Shown here: piece by piece, positions 1 to 51,600 of the stretch | Layout: every line of letters begins with the position of its first letter | How positions within the stretch are numbered: the stretch's first letter is position 1 | Position numbers and translations under genes: made by a program | Assembly (NCBI GenBank): GCA_027574665.1 | Contig: CM050657.1 | Coordinates: 29,945,408-30,009,407, forward strand | Direction: 5' to 3' | DNA: 64,000 nucleotides | From: Rhynochetos jubatus | Lineage: Eukaryota > Chordata > Aves > Eurypygiformes > Rhynochetidae | Notes under the pieces: model-generated | Told to the model about the DNA's origin: nothing | The model's database searches: none | Seen by the model: the letters and a program-made list of their open reading frames with translations, nothing else

Positions 1-3000
1 CAAATATTGCCAAGAAAAAATTGTTTGGATCTTGCCTTTGGCTTGGAACTGCAAGTAAGAGCTGGACAGAAAACTTTAGTAGTAAAGTAGGTCTTAATTT
101 ATGGAGAATGGCTTCCAGGGAATAACACATTTTGGGATTTTGAGTATAATTAGACATAGAATAATAACTTGATTATTGATTACTGCAGTCAGTAATGTGG
201 TACACAGACCAACCCAGATGTGGTCACTTTATTTCCACAGTTACATTGTAGACTTTGTTTTGTCATTTACAATTCCTGTACTGATGATATTATTTTTTTT
301 TAACACAATAATAATTAATTTATAAAAATTGTTTTCTGTCCTAGATCTCAGTTCTGCAGAGGTATGTGGAGACACTTAGCTCTTCATACTAAATAATCTA
401 TTCCGTTGAAGTCAGTGGGACTGCTAGAGAATGTAAAGTCAAACGTGCATTAATCTGTTGAAGCCTGTTGGAGATCTTGTCATCTTTGTGCAGTTTCTCC
501 TCACCCCTCAATTTCCCATTACTTTAGACATATATGCTGTGTTTCCAGTAGTCTGTTTCCCATGCTTTATGTTCTAAATCTTACTTAATTTTACTTGTTT
601 TGTATTGTCAATATTTTATGTGTCAAAGAAAATAGTGATAGCACGTACCTGAATCCATGAGGATGTTTCTTTCAACCCCAACTTTCTTTGGAGGGGCAGG
701 GTGTACGTGGTGTGGTTTGTTGTTGTTTGGTTTGCGGCATTTTTTGGTCATTTCATGAATGCTTGCGATACGTATAGCCATAGAGGTATTTCTCAGATGT
801 CTGCAGAAAGAAGTATGACACAGTGGTACTGAAAGTAGTGATATATTTTTTTTTTTAATAATTTCTTCATGCAAGGTTAAGAATGTGTATTTTTGGTTGA
901 GCCTGTATGAAAATGTTTATGGTTTAACAATCTAAGCAAATACCATTTTGCTGAATTTCTTAAAGTAATTATTTAGCAAACACTTTGGTTTTTAAATAAT
1001 TTAAGATTCATTTACTTGAAATTGAAGTTTAAGGCTCTGTTTCTTTTGGTGTGTTATATTTGCAAGTTATATGAATAATTGAACTTGCAGAACAGATATG
1101 TCTCGTAGTCTCCATAGGATATGTTTCAGTGGCAATTCTAAGATGTGCCTTTGTAGGCATCTAGCCTGCTTCCTGGGAAGACACAGTGACACTTATTTTC
1201 TGTGCTCTGTGAAGAGCTGTGGCCTAGTGGTTGCAGGCTTTAACACACTGAGGAATGGTTTCTCCCCTTCAGAACCTGTGGTTTGTTCTTCCGTCTTAGT
1301 GTCTGAGTACTGATGTTGAAGGTCTAGCCAGTTACTTTGTTTTAGAGTGTAAAATCAAGCTTATTTCAGTCAGGAATTACCTGTTTGACTCAGTATTTGA
1401 AAACTATCACTGGAGAAGGTACAGGTCTGGAAGCACCCATTGCCTGTGTTGCTGTGGTGGTAGCTGCTTTTTATGATACTGTCAGCTTCCCAAGGCGGGT
1501 TTAGAGTCACCGATGAGAATTGTGTTGCAAAAGCATCATCTATTCCTTTGTCACATTGAGATTAGGATAGTAAGAGATGTGCTTGAGACTTCCAGAAATC
1601 TAAATAGGAAAGGACACAATTAAGGAAGATGGAAGGGGGAGTGCCCAAGACTGCAGAGGTGGTCAGTGTAGGATATGATTCTGAAATGGCAGATACTGAT
1701 TCAGTTACCTCACTGTAATGAAACACTAGTTGCTCAGTGACTGCTGTTTTCTTGGTTTATCTTCTTAGAATAGTGGCTATATTGCATGTCCACTGCTCTT
1801 ATATATAATACTGTACAAATTTGGTACCACAGGGCAGAAGAGATTATCCACTTGGGCTAAGCTGTAGGTTTCCCTTTTTCATTTTAAGAATGTTTTAACA
1901 ACATTCCTTAATCTTAAATGCATTTCGCAGGCTTTTGAATAAGTTGTGTGTTAATTAAATGTTGAAGAACAGTGACTGCTTCCTTGTGAATGGACAGCTT
2001 TCCATGGTGAGTTCCAGTGTATGAAGAGCAGCAATGTAAAACCTGTACATGTGGTGAATTCCGGTTAGATGTAGCATTCTTCAGGATGGTGAAACTCGTG
2101 GTCTTTAACTTGCCCCGTATTGTTGTTTAACCTGTGACCAGAAGCCAGAGAGGTTTAAGTGTGTTCCTCTGTTGGTGGAAACATAAAAGGAGGTGTCCTT
2201 GTTTCCTGTCTGCCAGTAGAAAGTTAAGTGTTGGCAACTTTTGTTCATCTGAGTTGAAGGTTATAATGGAATACCATTCCCTGCAAGTACTTTGGAGAAG
2301 ACTTTTTTCCGTTTACTTTTGTGTTAATTAATTAATATGCACTATTCCAGTAAATGTAAAGAGCCAATAGATGAGCTGTAAAATATTTTGCAGGTGCTTG
2401 CAGGCATTTGTTTTTCTAGACAGTTTGGTAGAGAAAAGAAGAATGAAAAAGACAAGTTGGGCTGGAAACATCCCTGCTGTTGCTGGATTTTAACATCTTA
2501 ATTTAAGCTGTGATTCCATTTGCTCTCCAGCTTCCTCCTTCCAGGGTGATCAGTTTGACTGGGAGAAGTGATCTAGTTCAGTGTGAGCAGCTGCCCAGTA
2601 TGGGGGCAAAATCAATGGAAGGTGTTGGAACAGGGAAGTGTGTCTTACACCAGAGTGTCTCGTAAACACTGTATCCTGAAGCTATTAGTTTTTGGGAGGG
2701 CAGGGCTTTTATTATGCTGAAGTTGTAGCTGTTAGGGTTGTAAGAATAACATTTAGCATTTGTTAGGCCACGTACTGTCTTCTGGGTTTTATGGGCACCT
2801 TTGTGCTTATGTAGCTTTTTCTTCTTTTACTAAATGGCATCAGTATTAATTAAAAAGTTTGCTTATGTTATACAGCGTATTTTAAATATTTGTGAAATAA
2901 CATGATTTTGCCAGTTTTACCCAGAGATCATTAAATTTGGAGAAACTATGAAGAGCTGGATTTGTGAGCATTTGCACTGCTGACAGGAAGAAAGATTTGG

Positions 3001-6000
3001 GAGAGCAGTTGTCTCATCTCTGTTTTCTTTGGAAAAGAAACTTTCTTTGGAAGTTTTCATGAAGTTGGAAGAAAAATTAAATATCAGAATGTGAGAGAGG
3101 GCTCCCTACTTTGGCTTTCTGACAGGAATTTATCATAAACCTCCTTTTTATGGTCTTTGAAGATTTTTGTTTGTTTGTTTGTGAAGCCTGAGAAAACTTG
3201 GCTGCACTCAGTAATGGAGCTTTGAGCAAACTGATCTCCAAGACTGTGATTTGACAGGGCTGTATTTTACTGGAATGCCATTTCAGCAGTATGCATGGCT
3301 ACTTCAGTTATGCTGGCACAATTCTTTGAAGGACCTGTGCAGTGGAAGTGATTGAGGAGGTGATCTAGCTGGAAAATAGTTGGGAGGGAGAGGATAGGTT
3401 TCATGCAGAGAGGTAGGGGCAGTGAATTGGAAGTAAGAGGTCATTTGTAGATTGTTTATGCTGGCAGTGACTAAAAGATGGGCTCATTGAATTTTTTTCT
3501 GTTTTGAACATGGAGTGATCCTCACATCTCAGACATCATCAGGTGCAGGACAGAGCTTTGGGTATGTTTCTTTCAGTGGTTAGTTCAGTTGAGCTACTTA
3601 ACGTGATGAGAAGAGGTAAAAATAATCCTATTCCAGGTTTCAGCGCGGGTGGGCAGCATCTTCTGAAGTGTTCCTCTGTATGAATGTTGGAAAGACATTG
3701 TGATTCCACAGAGTCACCTCAGCTGGTGTAACTCTTCAGGAAACAAAACTGCCGCTTTCTTCAAGGTGTTGCAGGTGGATGGTGCAGTGCTGGGATAATT
3801 GAGGTTTCTTAACAGTGGCTGTTTAGAAACTGGAAGATAGTAATATGTAATTTTGTCAAGAGTCATTTCATCTTGTGCTTTGTGAGTACAGTTGCTTGGA
3901 TGGTCAGAAGCAGTACCAGAGGTATGAACTAAATTTATAGATGGTAAGAGAAGACCTTAAAAATAATAAGTGGTTAAGGAGGAGGGGAATAATGTGACTC
4001 TACAGAGTGGCTAGTTGATGTGGGATAAAGTTGGTCTAAAAGCTAAAACTGCTTTTAGAAGTTTTTGGAGTGCACCTTAGCAGAAATTCTGTTGCTTGGC
4101 TAATGTTCAGGGTGCCCTGCTCCAGAGTACTGGTGGGGTCACTGCTGGTGGGTTGGGGAGTGCCGCAAGTAGCACAGCGACTTCCAGACTCTTGAGCATT
4201 GGCCTACTTTCCTGCTCTTATCCTGCAGAATCTCTGTGTGCTGCAGTGCACTGAAAGCCTCTCCAAGCAGCATCATCTGCTGTGTTGCTAGAGAAACAGA
4301 TTTAGTGTCTGTTGCTTTTTTTTTTTATGTTCTTCTTCAGGATACTATGTCTTCTCGTTGTACTGAGTATTGGTGTGTGATGTCCTGTTGTCCTCTCTGT
4401 AAGCAGCTTCAGCACCCATCCCTGTTGGAAGATGTTGCTTTCTAAAACTTCTGTAAATGAAATGGAAATGGAGGATTGAGAAATGGTCATTTCATTCTAC
4501 TGTTGCCAAAAAGCCTTCCCCCAAGAAGTGCTGCCTGGACTCATACACCAAGGCAGACTGCCGTGTATCAGTCTACCTTTGAGATTTATCTTTTTAACTG
4601 CAGGTGTACATTTTTTTTAAAAAGTGGAATTGTAACTGATGTGTTGGTTGCTGCAGGGTGGCAGCTGGAAGAATGCTGTTTTCAAGCTCTGAAATTCTTT
4701 TGTACAGTGCCTTTCTTTTATCTGTGTGATGTTGTGCTATACATTCATAAGCTCTCTGGGGGAGGACAGGTTTACTTCAGCTACGTCTTTGCAGTATGTG
4801 GAACTGTAGATAACAGATTACTGATTTGAGTGCCATAGGCAGTTGAGAATCACAAAAAACCCCCAATACCAAATAGAAAGGAAGAGTTAGCAGGAAGTGG
4901 GATTAGTGAAAAGTGCTTGTGATATTTGTTTCCACATGTATTTTAATGAACTGCTACTGATACATGTAAGCTAAACTTTTTATTACCTTCTGTGCAAAGG
5001 TGCGCGTTGTGAGTAATGTATTGTGTTGCAGGTAAGTGGACTTGGGAGTTCCTTGAGAGTAATTAGGTTTTTTTGTTTGTGTTTTCCCCTTTTCTTTCTT
5101 AAAAAAAATAAATGCCTAGACATATGTTCCTAGAAGCCTTTTGCTTTGCCCTTATAAGGGTTGTATCTTTGTGGACTAAGTTCTGGTTCTTGAAGTCCTG
5201 TCTACCATTTTTTCTAAATTGATTTGGCTGTAAAACATAAGAATGTACTTGTCTGAAGATACATTTATCTTAGTTGATGGAAAAACACAATGTGAAATGA
5301 AAACAAGTTCTAGTAAATTATCTTCTAGAGTAGCATTTGGTGCTTGTCCATTTTGAAGGACTGTAGATAAGTACTGTATATTACTGTTCTGGTAGAAACT
5401 ATAAAATCCTGGTAGTAAGGAGAAGTGCTAATGTTCTGTAACTAATGAACAGATTTCAGCTAATGGAAATGTTTTTATTTTTACTTAAATTTTAATTTAG
5501 TTATGAATTGTGGATCAGGCAGTTATGACTTAATAGTAGATGATATGTCATCAGGTTTTCTGGAATTTGGGCATTACATAATTTTAAAAAAGTGTTGCAG
5601 TGTACTCCGTTGCTTAAACTCATTTAAAAACCTATTTTTTTAAAAAGCCCATGCAGATTTTGTTTATGTGCTGGTTTATGTGTTAAAGTTCAGTTACAGT
5701 TTAATAATAATTAGTACATACAAATTGGACTTAGTGTTCTCCTAGTACGTTGTGCATAGATGAAAGCTGGCCACCTGAAGAAGTTTTGGAAATTATTTTT
5801 ATAGTAAGGCAAGTATAATCAAGCACTTCATGTAGTCTTTAACAACCTTTAATCAACTCTTGCAGATTCTGTGTAACAAAGTTAATTTTTTTTCCCCGGC
5901 AGTGGTGTTAGTGACATGTTTATATAATCCAGCTGTGGAAATTTAGATGTTTTTAATGGTAGCAAGCACAGTCTATAATCCTTTGTTTGCCTTATATTGA

Positions 6001-6171
6001 CATTTTTCATGCTGTGACTCTGTTCAGTTGTATCATTAACATACATTACATGTAGCTCTGTTCTTACGTATTTAGTTGCTGAAGATGAAATGAAAATCAC
6101 ATTTGCAGAACTCAGTAAAAAACCAGAGCTTTTTGTTTCTGTGCCTCACCTCCTCTTCGTTCTCTCTTCAG
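1..6171 (+). other. 5' intronic sequence of U2SURP, no gene seen
   Basis: AT-rich sequence without a CpG island, so the U2SURP promoter and first coding exon lie to the left of the window. The open frames are short (at most 117 codons at 4476-4829) and have no recognisable product. I see only short simple runs, such as TTTG repeats near 3165-3183. I found no repeat family I recognise. Confidence 0.6.
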
Positions 6172-6219
6172 GTCAGAGTGCCAGATGCAGTACACACCAC
6201 TGTATCTGCTGATACACAT
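6172..6219 (+). CDS. U2SURP: Candidate 5' coding exon of U2SURP (48 bp)
   Basis: A pyrimidine-rich tract ending ttcag and a consensus donor CAT|gtaagt flank 48 bp that stay open in the phase needed by the next exon (phase 0 at both ends). The translation, VRVPDAVHTTVSADTH, resembles the human N-terminal segment TRSSDVHSSGSSDAH in the spacing of R, D, VH, S, D and H. This is inference from weak similarity over 16 residues. The following human segment of about 44 residues, which includes an RNES/SLCDSP region, was not found between here and 9118. Confidence 0.45.
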
Positions 6220-9117
6220 GTAAGTCCAAAATCTTTTAAAACAACAATAAAAACCCAAACAAAAAATCCAGCCAAACCCACAAGCTCAAAATAGGCCTGT
6301 TCTCTAAAGAAAACTACTTGTTGCAGGCAGACTGATGCATTGGTTATCTAATCTGTAGGTGTTTGTAAATGAACTATTGATTTTCATGTTTAAAAATATG
6401 CCTTAAAACTAGTGTAGGAAGCTCTGCTGCATGATATTGCATTCATAATAGATACCTCAAGAACAGCAAGAAGCTGCAAGGGCTCTCTATATGTTTATCT
6501 TTTATACCAAGGAATGACTAGCCCAAAATATGAGGTGATCAGTCAGAAGAGTTGCCGTATATTACAGTGTTTAAGTCACACTTTGGATACTGTTGGCTTC
6601 TCAAAAGTGAGATAGTCTGGCCCTAACTTCATCCTTTATTTTTCTTTCTAATAAAATATACTTAAATCAGAAGGTAAGAACAATTACCTCGTTTTGTCTG
6701 TGTGTTGTCGTTGTCCGTGTGTCCGTCCCCCCCCCCCCCCCCCCCCAGCTGAAGAGACCTTTGCCTGGTCATGTGGTTGGTATGCTGCTTGAAGGCCTAC
6801 CTTTTTCTGAGCTAAAATGAAAACAGGCAGCAAGAGCCAGACAGAGTGTTAATACCAGACAATTCATCCTGAGGTTTAGATTTTTCTTCGGTTCCAATTT
6901 GATTTTGTATATGAAAAAGTCAGTTACCAGCTGTTAAATTGCTTGTAAGATGGCATTATTCAGGTTGTGATAGCAGAAACTTTTCATAAAGAAGTAGGTC
7001 CTTTTACTTGCTACAGTTTGGAAAATGACACTTAAATCTCTTGAATATTTTGTGTTGTTAGTGGAGCTGGGACTTTTGTACTTTGTGCCCTCTTAACTGT
7101 TAATGCAGTGCTATGTTTCATGGGAGTTTGCTTTCATGCAGTGGTTTGATTACTCAGCTAGAAGTTTTCTCTTTGCTCCCCATCGATTGCTTTACCCTTT
7201 TCACTATAGTATTTTCCATTTTTGAAGGAGGAAGGCCTTCAAGTTTTGTATAGTTCTTTTGTTGGGAATTCTGTGAAGATACATACAGTTAATGATGTTA
7301 TAATTGCCTATTGGCATGTAAATAACTCATAAATTAGTTCACTCCTGTTAACTTTATATTGCTCCAGCCACTTTGAAGGTGTGGTGTGGAGGGTTTTTTG
7401 TTTTGTTTTTATTTTTTTTTCTTTCCCCTGAGACCCTTTCTAAACTCTGGAAATCCTAGTGCCAGAACTCTTGTTATCTTACAGCTGCTTCCCTTATGTC
7501 ACTAAAACGTACCTGCAGTTCAGCCACATGCAGATACCCTGTAATGTTACTGTGAGAGATTATTTCCTGATGACAGGATAAGCCTTGGGTAGGAGTGTGG
7601 TATTTGTTTTGTCTGCATTGCTGTGCCGTAGCAATATGCCCACATTTTGCCAAGGTTGTATGTTGTTTGTCGTCTTGAAATATAAGTTGTCTTTCAGACA
7701 ACAGGAAAACTGGATTTTATTAACTTTAAAAACACTCAGATGCGTGAAAAGCTCCTGATAAACCTGTCATAGCAGCTCGTGTTGACAAACATAGTGTCAT
7801 AAACCAGGTAACTCCACAGAGAATGCTGCATTTATTTGTAACTGGTAGTTTTCCTTCTAATGATGAAGCAGGGAACGTCTTTTAAAGAAATATGAGCTAT
7901 GCCAATCATACGCTTGGCACAGATCTAAGAGGTATTTGTGGTACTAATCAAGGATCATAAATTTTTCAAAGAGTTGTTTTTCACAGTGCTTTTACGTATG
8001 TAAAAAATTCTGAATAGGAACTTGATAGTAGAAATAAAACCCTTTACAAAGGAAATTATTCCTAGAGGAATCTATTTTTGCAGTTGGCATCTGAAGTTTT
8101 TTGTCAATACAGCAGTTGTTCACTGTGTTTGTCTTGATGTTTTATTAAATTGAGATGATTATTTCTTTGTTTTTTTTTAAAGAACTGTAATTGCAACAGT
8201 GGTCGTTTTAAGCATCACTGTGTAAGAGCAACCAAAATATTTTTAAGATAAAGGCGAATAGCTTATGTTTTGGACTTTTGTGGCTTCTTTTCTTGTGCTG
8301 ATTCTTTATGACTTACTGTGTTAGGCTCGGAGTTTCCGGCGAATTTTCTTGCCTGTTCTCTCCTTTCCTTCCTATCGCCCGTGTCTTGAACATGGTCTTC
8401 ATTCTGTTGTCTTTCTCAATGCTTCACTGTCTGTGAACTACCTAAACAGAATCTTAAGAATTCTAATTCCATACTCTCAAAAAATTACTGTTACATGGAG
8501 TCCTTCCTTTGTCATGGTTTCAAGAAGGGAGGAATAGAGGTTAAATTACCTAAAATAGAAAGAGTCTAGGACCTAAATGCAAGGTCTTCTGTTTTATTTA
8601 TACCTCAAAAATGAATTTTCTTCTTCAAGCAAAAATATTATTTAACCTTGAAATACAACTGAAATTTAGCATTCACTTTGTACTTTGGTTATACCTGCAC
8701 AAACATTCTTCTGGCCAAAATAGACACTTTTTGAACTTTTAGAACTCTTTCCCCCACCCTTGGAAATTGCAGTGATCAAAAAGGAATGGTCATGCAAAGC
8801 ATCTATTTCCAAAAGTTTAGAAACTGTGTGTGGCTTAGTGGTAAGATCTCCAGGCTCTTACAGCAAGTACCCTTCAGATTTCAGCTGTGTTTGCATGGTG
8901 TATTAACCAGGGATGATTTGTTTTTAAGAAAAGATAGATATAAATTTTCTGTTTGTATTAGATAATGGCAAGTTCAGAGAGTAATACAGGAAGCTGTTTT
9001 GTTTAGGTTAAGTAGAGGTAGCAAGTTTCTGATCTAGAGCAAGGTGAAGGATAACAGTGTGGGGTGTTTTTTTTTCCTTGTAAACAGTTTAATGTTTGTT
9101 TTTCTAAATTCTTGTAG
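6220..9117 (+). other. U2SURP intron with C20 tract, no assigned exon
   Basis: Intronic sequence between the candidate exon and the first certain exon. It includes a pure C20 run at 6727-6746. I searched it by eye for the missing N-terminal coding segment (SPRKHNYRNES / SLCDSPHQNLSR in human) and did not find it. Confidence 0.55.
6727..6746 (+). repeat. Homopolymer C20
   Basis: Twenty consecutive C bases following a GT/GTC-rich stretch. The complementary G20 strand could form a G-quadruplex. Length is likely polymorphic or imprecise in the assembly. Confidence 0.95.
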
Positions 9118-47430
<38,313 letters not shown>

Positions 47431-47782
47431 CAATGTTAATATTTTTTATGATGCTGTCACTTACTGGAAATGCGGTTTTGTTTTTGTGCCTGAACAGTCT
47501 GTTAAAAAACAAAAAAGCATTCCTGATTTTTTTTTTTGTGAATGCATGTGTATACTCATGAGTATCGGCATCTGTAGACCTGTCATTGTTTTATATTGTA
47601 CAAAATATCTTCATTCTGGCTATTTCCCAAATGCAACATTTTTGTGTTTAGGAGTTTCATCAGAAATGTGTGTAACTGATCTGCTGGCAGTAGTGATATT
47701 TTGTTTTAGAATGTTGTGACATAGCAGAAATAACTCAAATATTTCCCCTTTTTGTAGCTTTGACAAATTGAATTAGATTTCA

Positions 47783-47788
47783 AATAAA
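47783..47788 (+). promoter_or_regulatory. U2SURP: Poly(A) signal AATAAA, proximal, U2SURP
   Basis: Canonical hexamer 353 bases after the stop codon, followed by a T/G-rich stretch (gatgttgttttcttg) suited to CstF binding. Confidence 0.65.
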
Positions 47789-48154
47789 ATCTGAACAGAA
47801 AATGAAGATGTTGTTTTCTTGCCCCACTGCTGATACAGATCTCTAAAGGATGTCATAGTTTGGAAGTACTGTGTATTTCAGACATACTATGGTACCTACA
47901 TCTTTCAGTGTAGTGCTAGCTCTGTTCCTGTTTCCACTAGTTTGACTATCCAGATCAAAGCACCTGTTGAATCCAGGGGATGGGTTTTGTTTCCTGCCAT
48001 GATATTTTACAGTCAGACCAGCTGCACAGTGGTACCTGCTGTGATAAGCTTTACCAGTAATCTTTGCTTTGTATTTTTCCAGTTTGATTGCAGGGGATTA
48101 TCTGTGACACCAGAGCAATATTTTTGTTCATTTTTAACAAAGGGCCTCTGCAGA

Positions 48155-48199
48155 GATGCATCATACATATGTGTACGTGTGTCGTGTACATGATGCATC
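48155..48199 (+). other. Imperfect inverted repeat in U2SURP 3'UTR
   Basis: Perfect 10-bp arms GATGCATCAT (48155-48164) and ATGATGCATC (48190-48199) flank a 25-nt loop. Inside the loop, GTACG and CGTGTAC can extend the pairing with bulges. A hairpin of this size is plausible in RNA; no function is known to me. Confidence 0.5.
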
Positions 48200-48601
48200 G
48201 GTAACAAGCTGTATTTGTGGCATGCATGGGGAACAATGAGAGGACAGCAAGCCTGGGGCTGTATGACTTCGTCCTTAAGGATAGGTACAGTAACTGCAAC
48301 CTACAGTACACTGTTGTTTTCTGAAACTGATTTTAAGAACAGCTTTTACATTATTTTATTGAATTTATTCCCCCGTTGTGGAAATTCTTCCAAATGAGGT
48401 GGGAAAAATATTTTATTACATATTTTATTAATTTTATGTTAGGCTTTCCCTTCTCCAGACCTGTTCTGTGTGTTAGGCATTGATGTGGCTTTAGATCACT
48501 TCACCTTGGTCTCTTATGTGACCTTTCTTTGGGTGGGATGTGGGGAGGGTTGAGAAACTAGGAGGGTTCAATGTTTATACTTGGAGGTGTGGGGAGATTG
48601 T

Positions 48602-48620
48602 AATAAAAACATAAAATAAA
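48602..48620 (+). promoter_or_regulatory. U2SURP: Tandem poly(A) signals, distal, U2SURP
   Basis: Two AATAAA hexamers 7 bases apart, about 1.2 kb after the stop. A T/G-rich stretch precedes them (ggtgtggggagattg). They are plausible as the main distal site. Confidence 0.5.
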
Positions 48621-48625
48621 AAAGG

Positions 48626-51600
48626 ATCTGGCCTCCTGTGAACTGTTTCTAAAAGCAAAAGCTGTACTTACCTACAGGCACCAAGTGCTGAATGATGGCC
48701 TGCTATCATGCTTGTGGCTCTGCAAGTTTTACGTTGTCAGACTTTGTGAATGTGTCGGGGGCAATCTTGTGTTGTACGTGTATATAGCCTAAGAGGCCAT
48801 GCTTCAGAAGCAGGGTCTGAAATTTCTTTTGAAAAACATGTACTTAATTAAAAAAATCAGGGTGGGGTTTTTTCCACCTGATGGGGACTGTTATGAGACT
48901 CTGTAAATTGTTACAAATGTGGAGAATTGTCTTTGCTAATGAGAGATTACCTGGAATGCTGAAAATAAGGAGGATGCATGTGTACTGTAAAGACTTTCTT
49001 AAAGTGAGTGTTGAACAGGTACATTAAGAGTCAGCAGGTACAAAGTGTATTTGTTTCTTATATTACATTATAAAGAATCTGGTTTAGAAATATGCAGTTT
49101 ATTTTTTATATTTTTTTCTCCTGTAACATCAGGGGTTCAGATGTAAAGATTTTGGTAGCTAAACTATTAGAAGGTAAGTTATTTTTTTCTTAAATGCTGT
49201 GTATTCATACCTGGCACAGACTAGATAAAGTTTTCTAGAGCAAAAAGTAGGTACTAAAATCAGCTGGGGACAGGGAGAATTCTAACTTCACAGTAGGAAG
49301 AAAATCGTTGCCAATCTGATTAACTTCTTTAAAACCATTACTTCTATATTGTAGCTGTTTATACATGGAGGAGTGATAAATGTCAGTGTTCTAGGGAAAG
49401 TGAGGCTCAATACGGTTTTCCACAGGAATATTCTACCTGTAGAATCAATTGCGTATGTCATTTAATAGCTAAAAAATCCTCAGGGTAGAAGATCCTTTAG
49501 CATTATAGGTTAGCCAGCAAAGGCCTTCTCGGTGTGGTCCTGCAAGTTCATCTGGTTTTTCTGAGCCAGCCCTGAGTGCTGTGCATGTCAGAGACTTGCT
49601 CGGAGGGGCAAGTCTGACCCCGTGGGCTCTGTCTCTGGAGGAAAGCGCCTTGGTGGCATAATCTTCGGACAAAGTCTTTCCTTACCAGCGTTACGGAAGT
49701 GTTTATATTTGAGCTGTTGCTTTTAAACTCTGACTTCCTTTGACTTGTCTCCACACCAGCTGCTTTTATAATACTATTTGAGGAAGAGTTGGTTTCTGAA
49801 AGTCAGCGTTAGGTTATTATTTGGGTACGAGGCACTCTGCATGTGTTCTCCCCCTTGGAGTGTAAGAATAAACCACTTACAAATAAGGGTAACAAATCAT
49901 GTTTTCCAAAGCATATATTTAGAATCGCAACTATAACTTGTGAATTAATAGGTCCCAGTGACACCCACTGTACTGCTTTCTGCACTGCAAGTCACCTGTA
50001 CTTGCACAGCAGCTCTGCCTAAGCACAGGGCAGCTCTTTGAAGTTGCTGGACTTGTGTATTCGTTGTGTTACTGTGCATGTAAACCCCTGTGCTTTTACA
50101 ATCCTGAACTTGCCATTATCCCCACCATTGGGAAAGCTTTCAGATTTGTGCTGGTGTTATTTAATAAGTTTCAGAGGCGGGTTTTATAGCTGAAACTATA
50201 AGTTGTATCAGACCCCCCGCTCTGGCATGAGTACTGCCTGAAACATCTAGGTTACAGGGTACTAAAATGGGAAGTCCAGTTTTATCCTTAGGGCTGGAGA
50301 TCCTTGGGGATCAACCAGTGTTTGAGGTGCATTCTTGGCATGTTAAAAGGAAAATAGTGCTGACTCTGAACTGTGCCTGCAAGAGTAAGATGTCTTGGAG
50401 TTCATGGAGCGTGACTTAAAAACTAGAATCTTGTGATGAGAAAAGCAAGACTGGCCAAAACTGGCAAATCTGTTCTGAGCATCTCTGATGGCTTCAGGCA
50501 GGTTGCTTGTGGGTTTTCTTCCACAGGCATTTACAGTCCTTTGGTAGAATTTGTGCTTTTAATAAATAAAACCGAGAAGTATTGCATTTCTGCAGATGGA
50601 CTAAGGTCTGAACTTTGTGTCTAGTTTTAGATTGCTGGCTTGCTGTACTTTCATACAGCCGCCTGACGAATTTGGAGTGGGACATTTCTCAACTGCTGTG
50701 GGTCTATGCCTGCATGAGGACACGTATATATAGCTGCTTTAAAGGTGGTTTTGAAGGATGTTTAAATTGCTGCCTTTTTAGTAAAGATTGGTCTACTTTC
50801 TATGCATTTTCTTTGTTTGAAAATCCAGGTTTTGGGGCAGTCACAAAGGTCCAGGAAGAGAACTGAATTCTCTACAGCTGAAGATGGCACCAGTGGAATA
50901 ATCCTGATGAGAATTTTACAGTTCTTTTAAAATCAGCTGTTCAGTATCATGAGGTTTATCAAATTACAAACCTGAGATTAGCAGTCTAACCCTGAAAATT
51001 ACCTTAGAGCTTACTTTTCTGATTAAGGCTGTTGAGTTCAGGAACTTACATTCTATTAAAACAACTCGTAGTATTTGATTTTTTTTTTCTTATTGCTGCA
51101 TGAGCTATTCCAAGACATTGAGCATACAGCCGGTTCATGCTGCTGCTGCTCCTCAGCATGTAAACCACTCTTGTAAGAATCATAACTAAAATGATGGTTG
51201 AATTTTGTCCATGTGTATTTTTCCCATGTAGGATGCAGGAATCTTAAGCAATTGCATACAATGTTTTCCTCCATCTGCTCCCATCAGCACAGTGAGTTTT
51301 CCTGGGTAAGCTTGTTCCACTTGTCACTTCTGAGATCTAATCTTGTGCAGGGATGTTTTACTGTGTGACTGTCATAAGCTGGAAAGTTTTCTGTTTGTGG
51401 TTATTTAAAGAGGAAATGGTAGTTTCATGTTAACATTTTTGTCTTACTTGCTTTTGGGTTTGTATTTTATACAGACAGAAAATTTTCCAAATGACATGGC
51501 AACAATAAAATTGTCAGTTTGCCAATATCCAGAATGGTTTTATTTTTAACCTGGAGAAGAGTGATGTTCGTGCGTTATGCTAAGGGCGGTTTCTGGGCCT

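Larger units (their letters stand above)
47431..48625 (+). other. U2SURP: U2SURP 3' untranslated region (extent estimated)
   Basis: Non-coding, AT-rich sequence after the TGA. Canonical AATAAA signals occur at 47783-47788 (short form) and as a tandem pair at 48602-48607 and 48615-48620. A longer UTR is possible, because further AATAAA hexamers lie at 49867-49872, about 50561 and 51504-51509. The sequence alone cannot say which are used. Confidence 0.6.

Noticed and set aside
340..372. Possible micro-exon between cctag and gtatgt
   Set aside because: It would be only 17 bp, does not keep frame and has no counterpart in the U2SURP protein.
4476..4829. 117-codon plus-strand open frame in the 5' intron
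   Set aside because: No known motif, no neighbouring exon-like signals, low-complexity intronic context.
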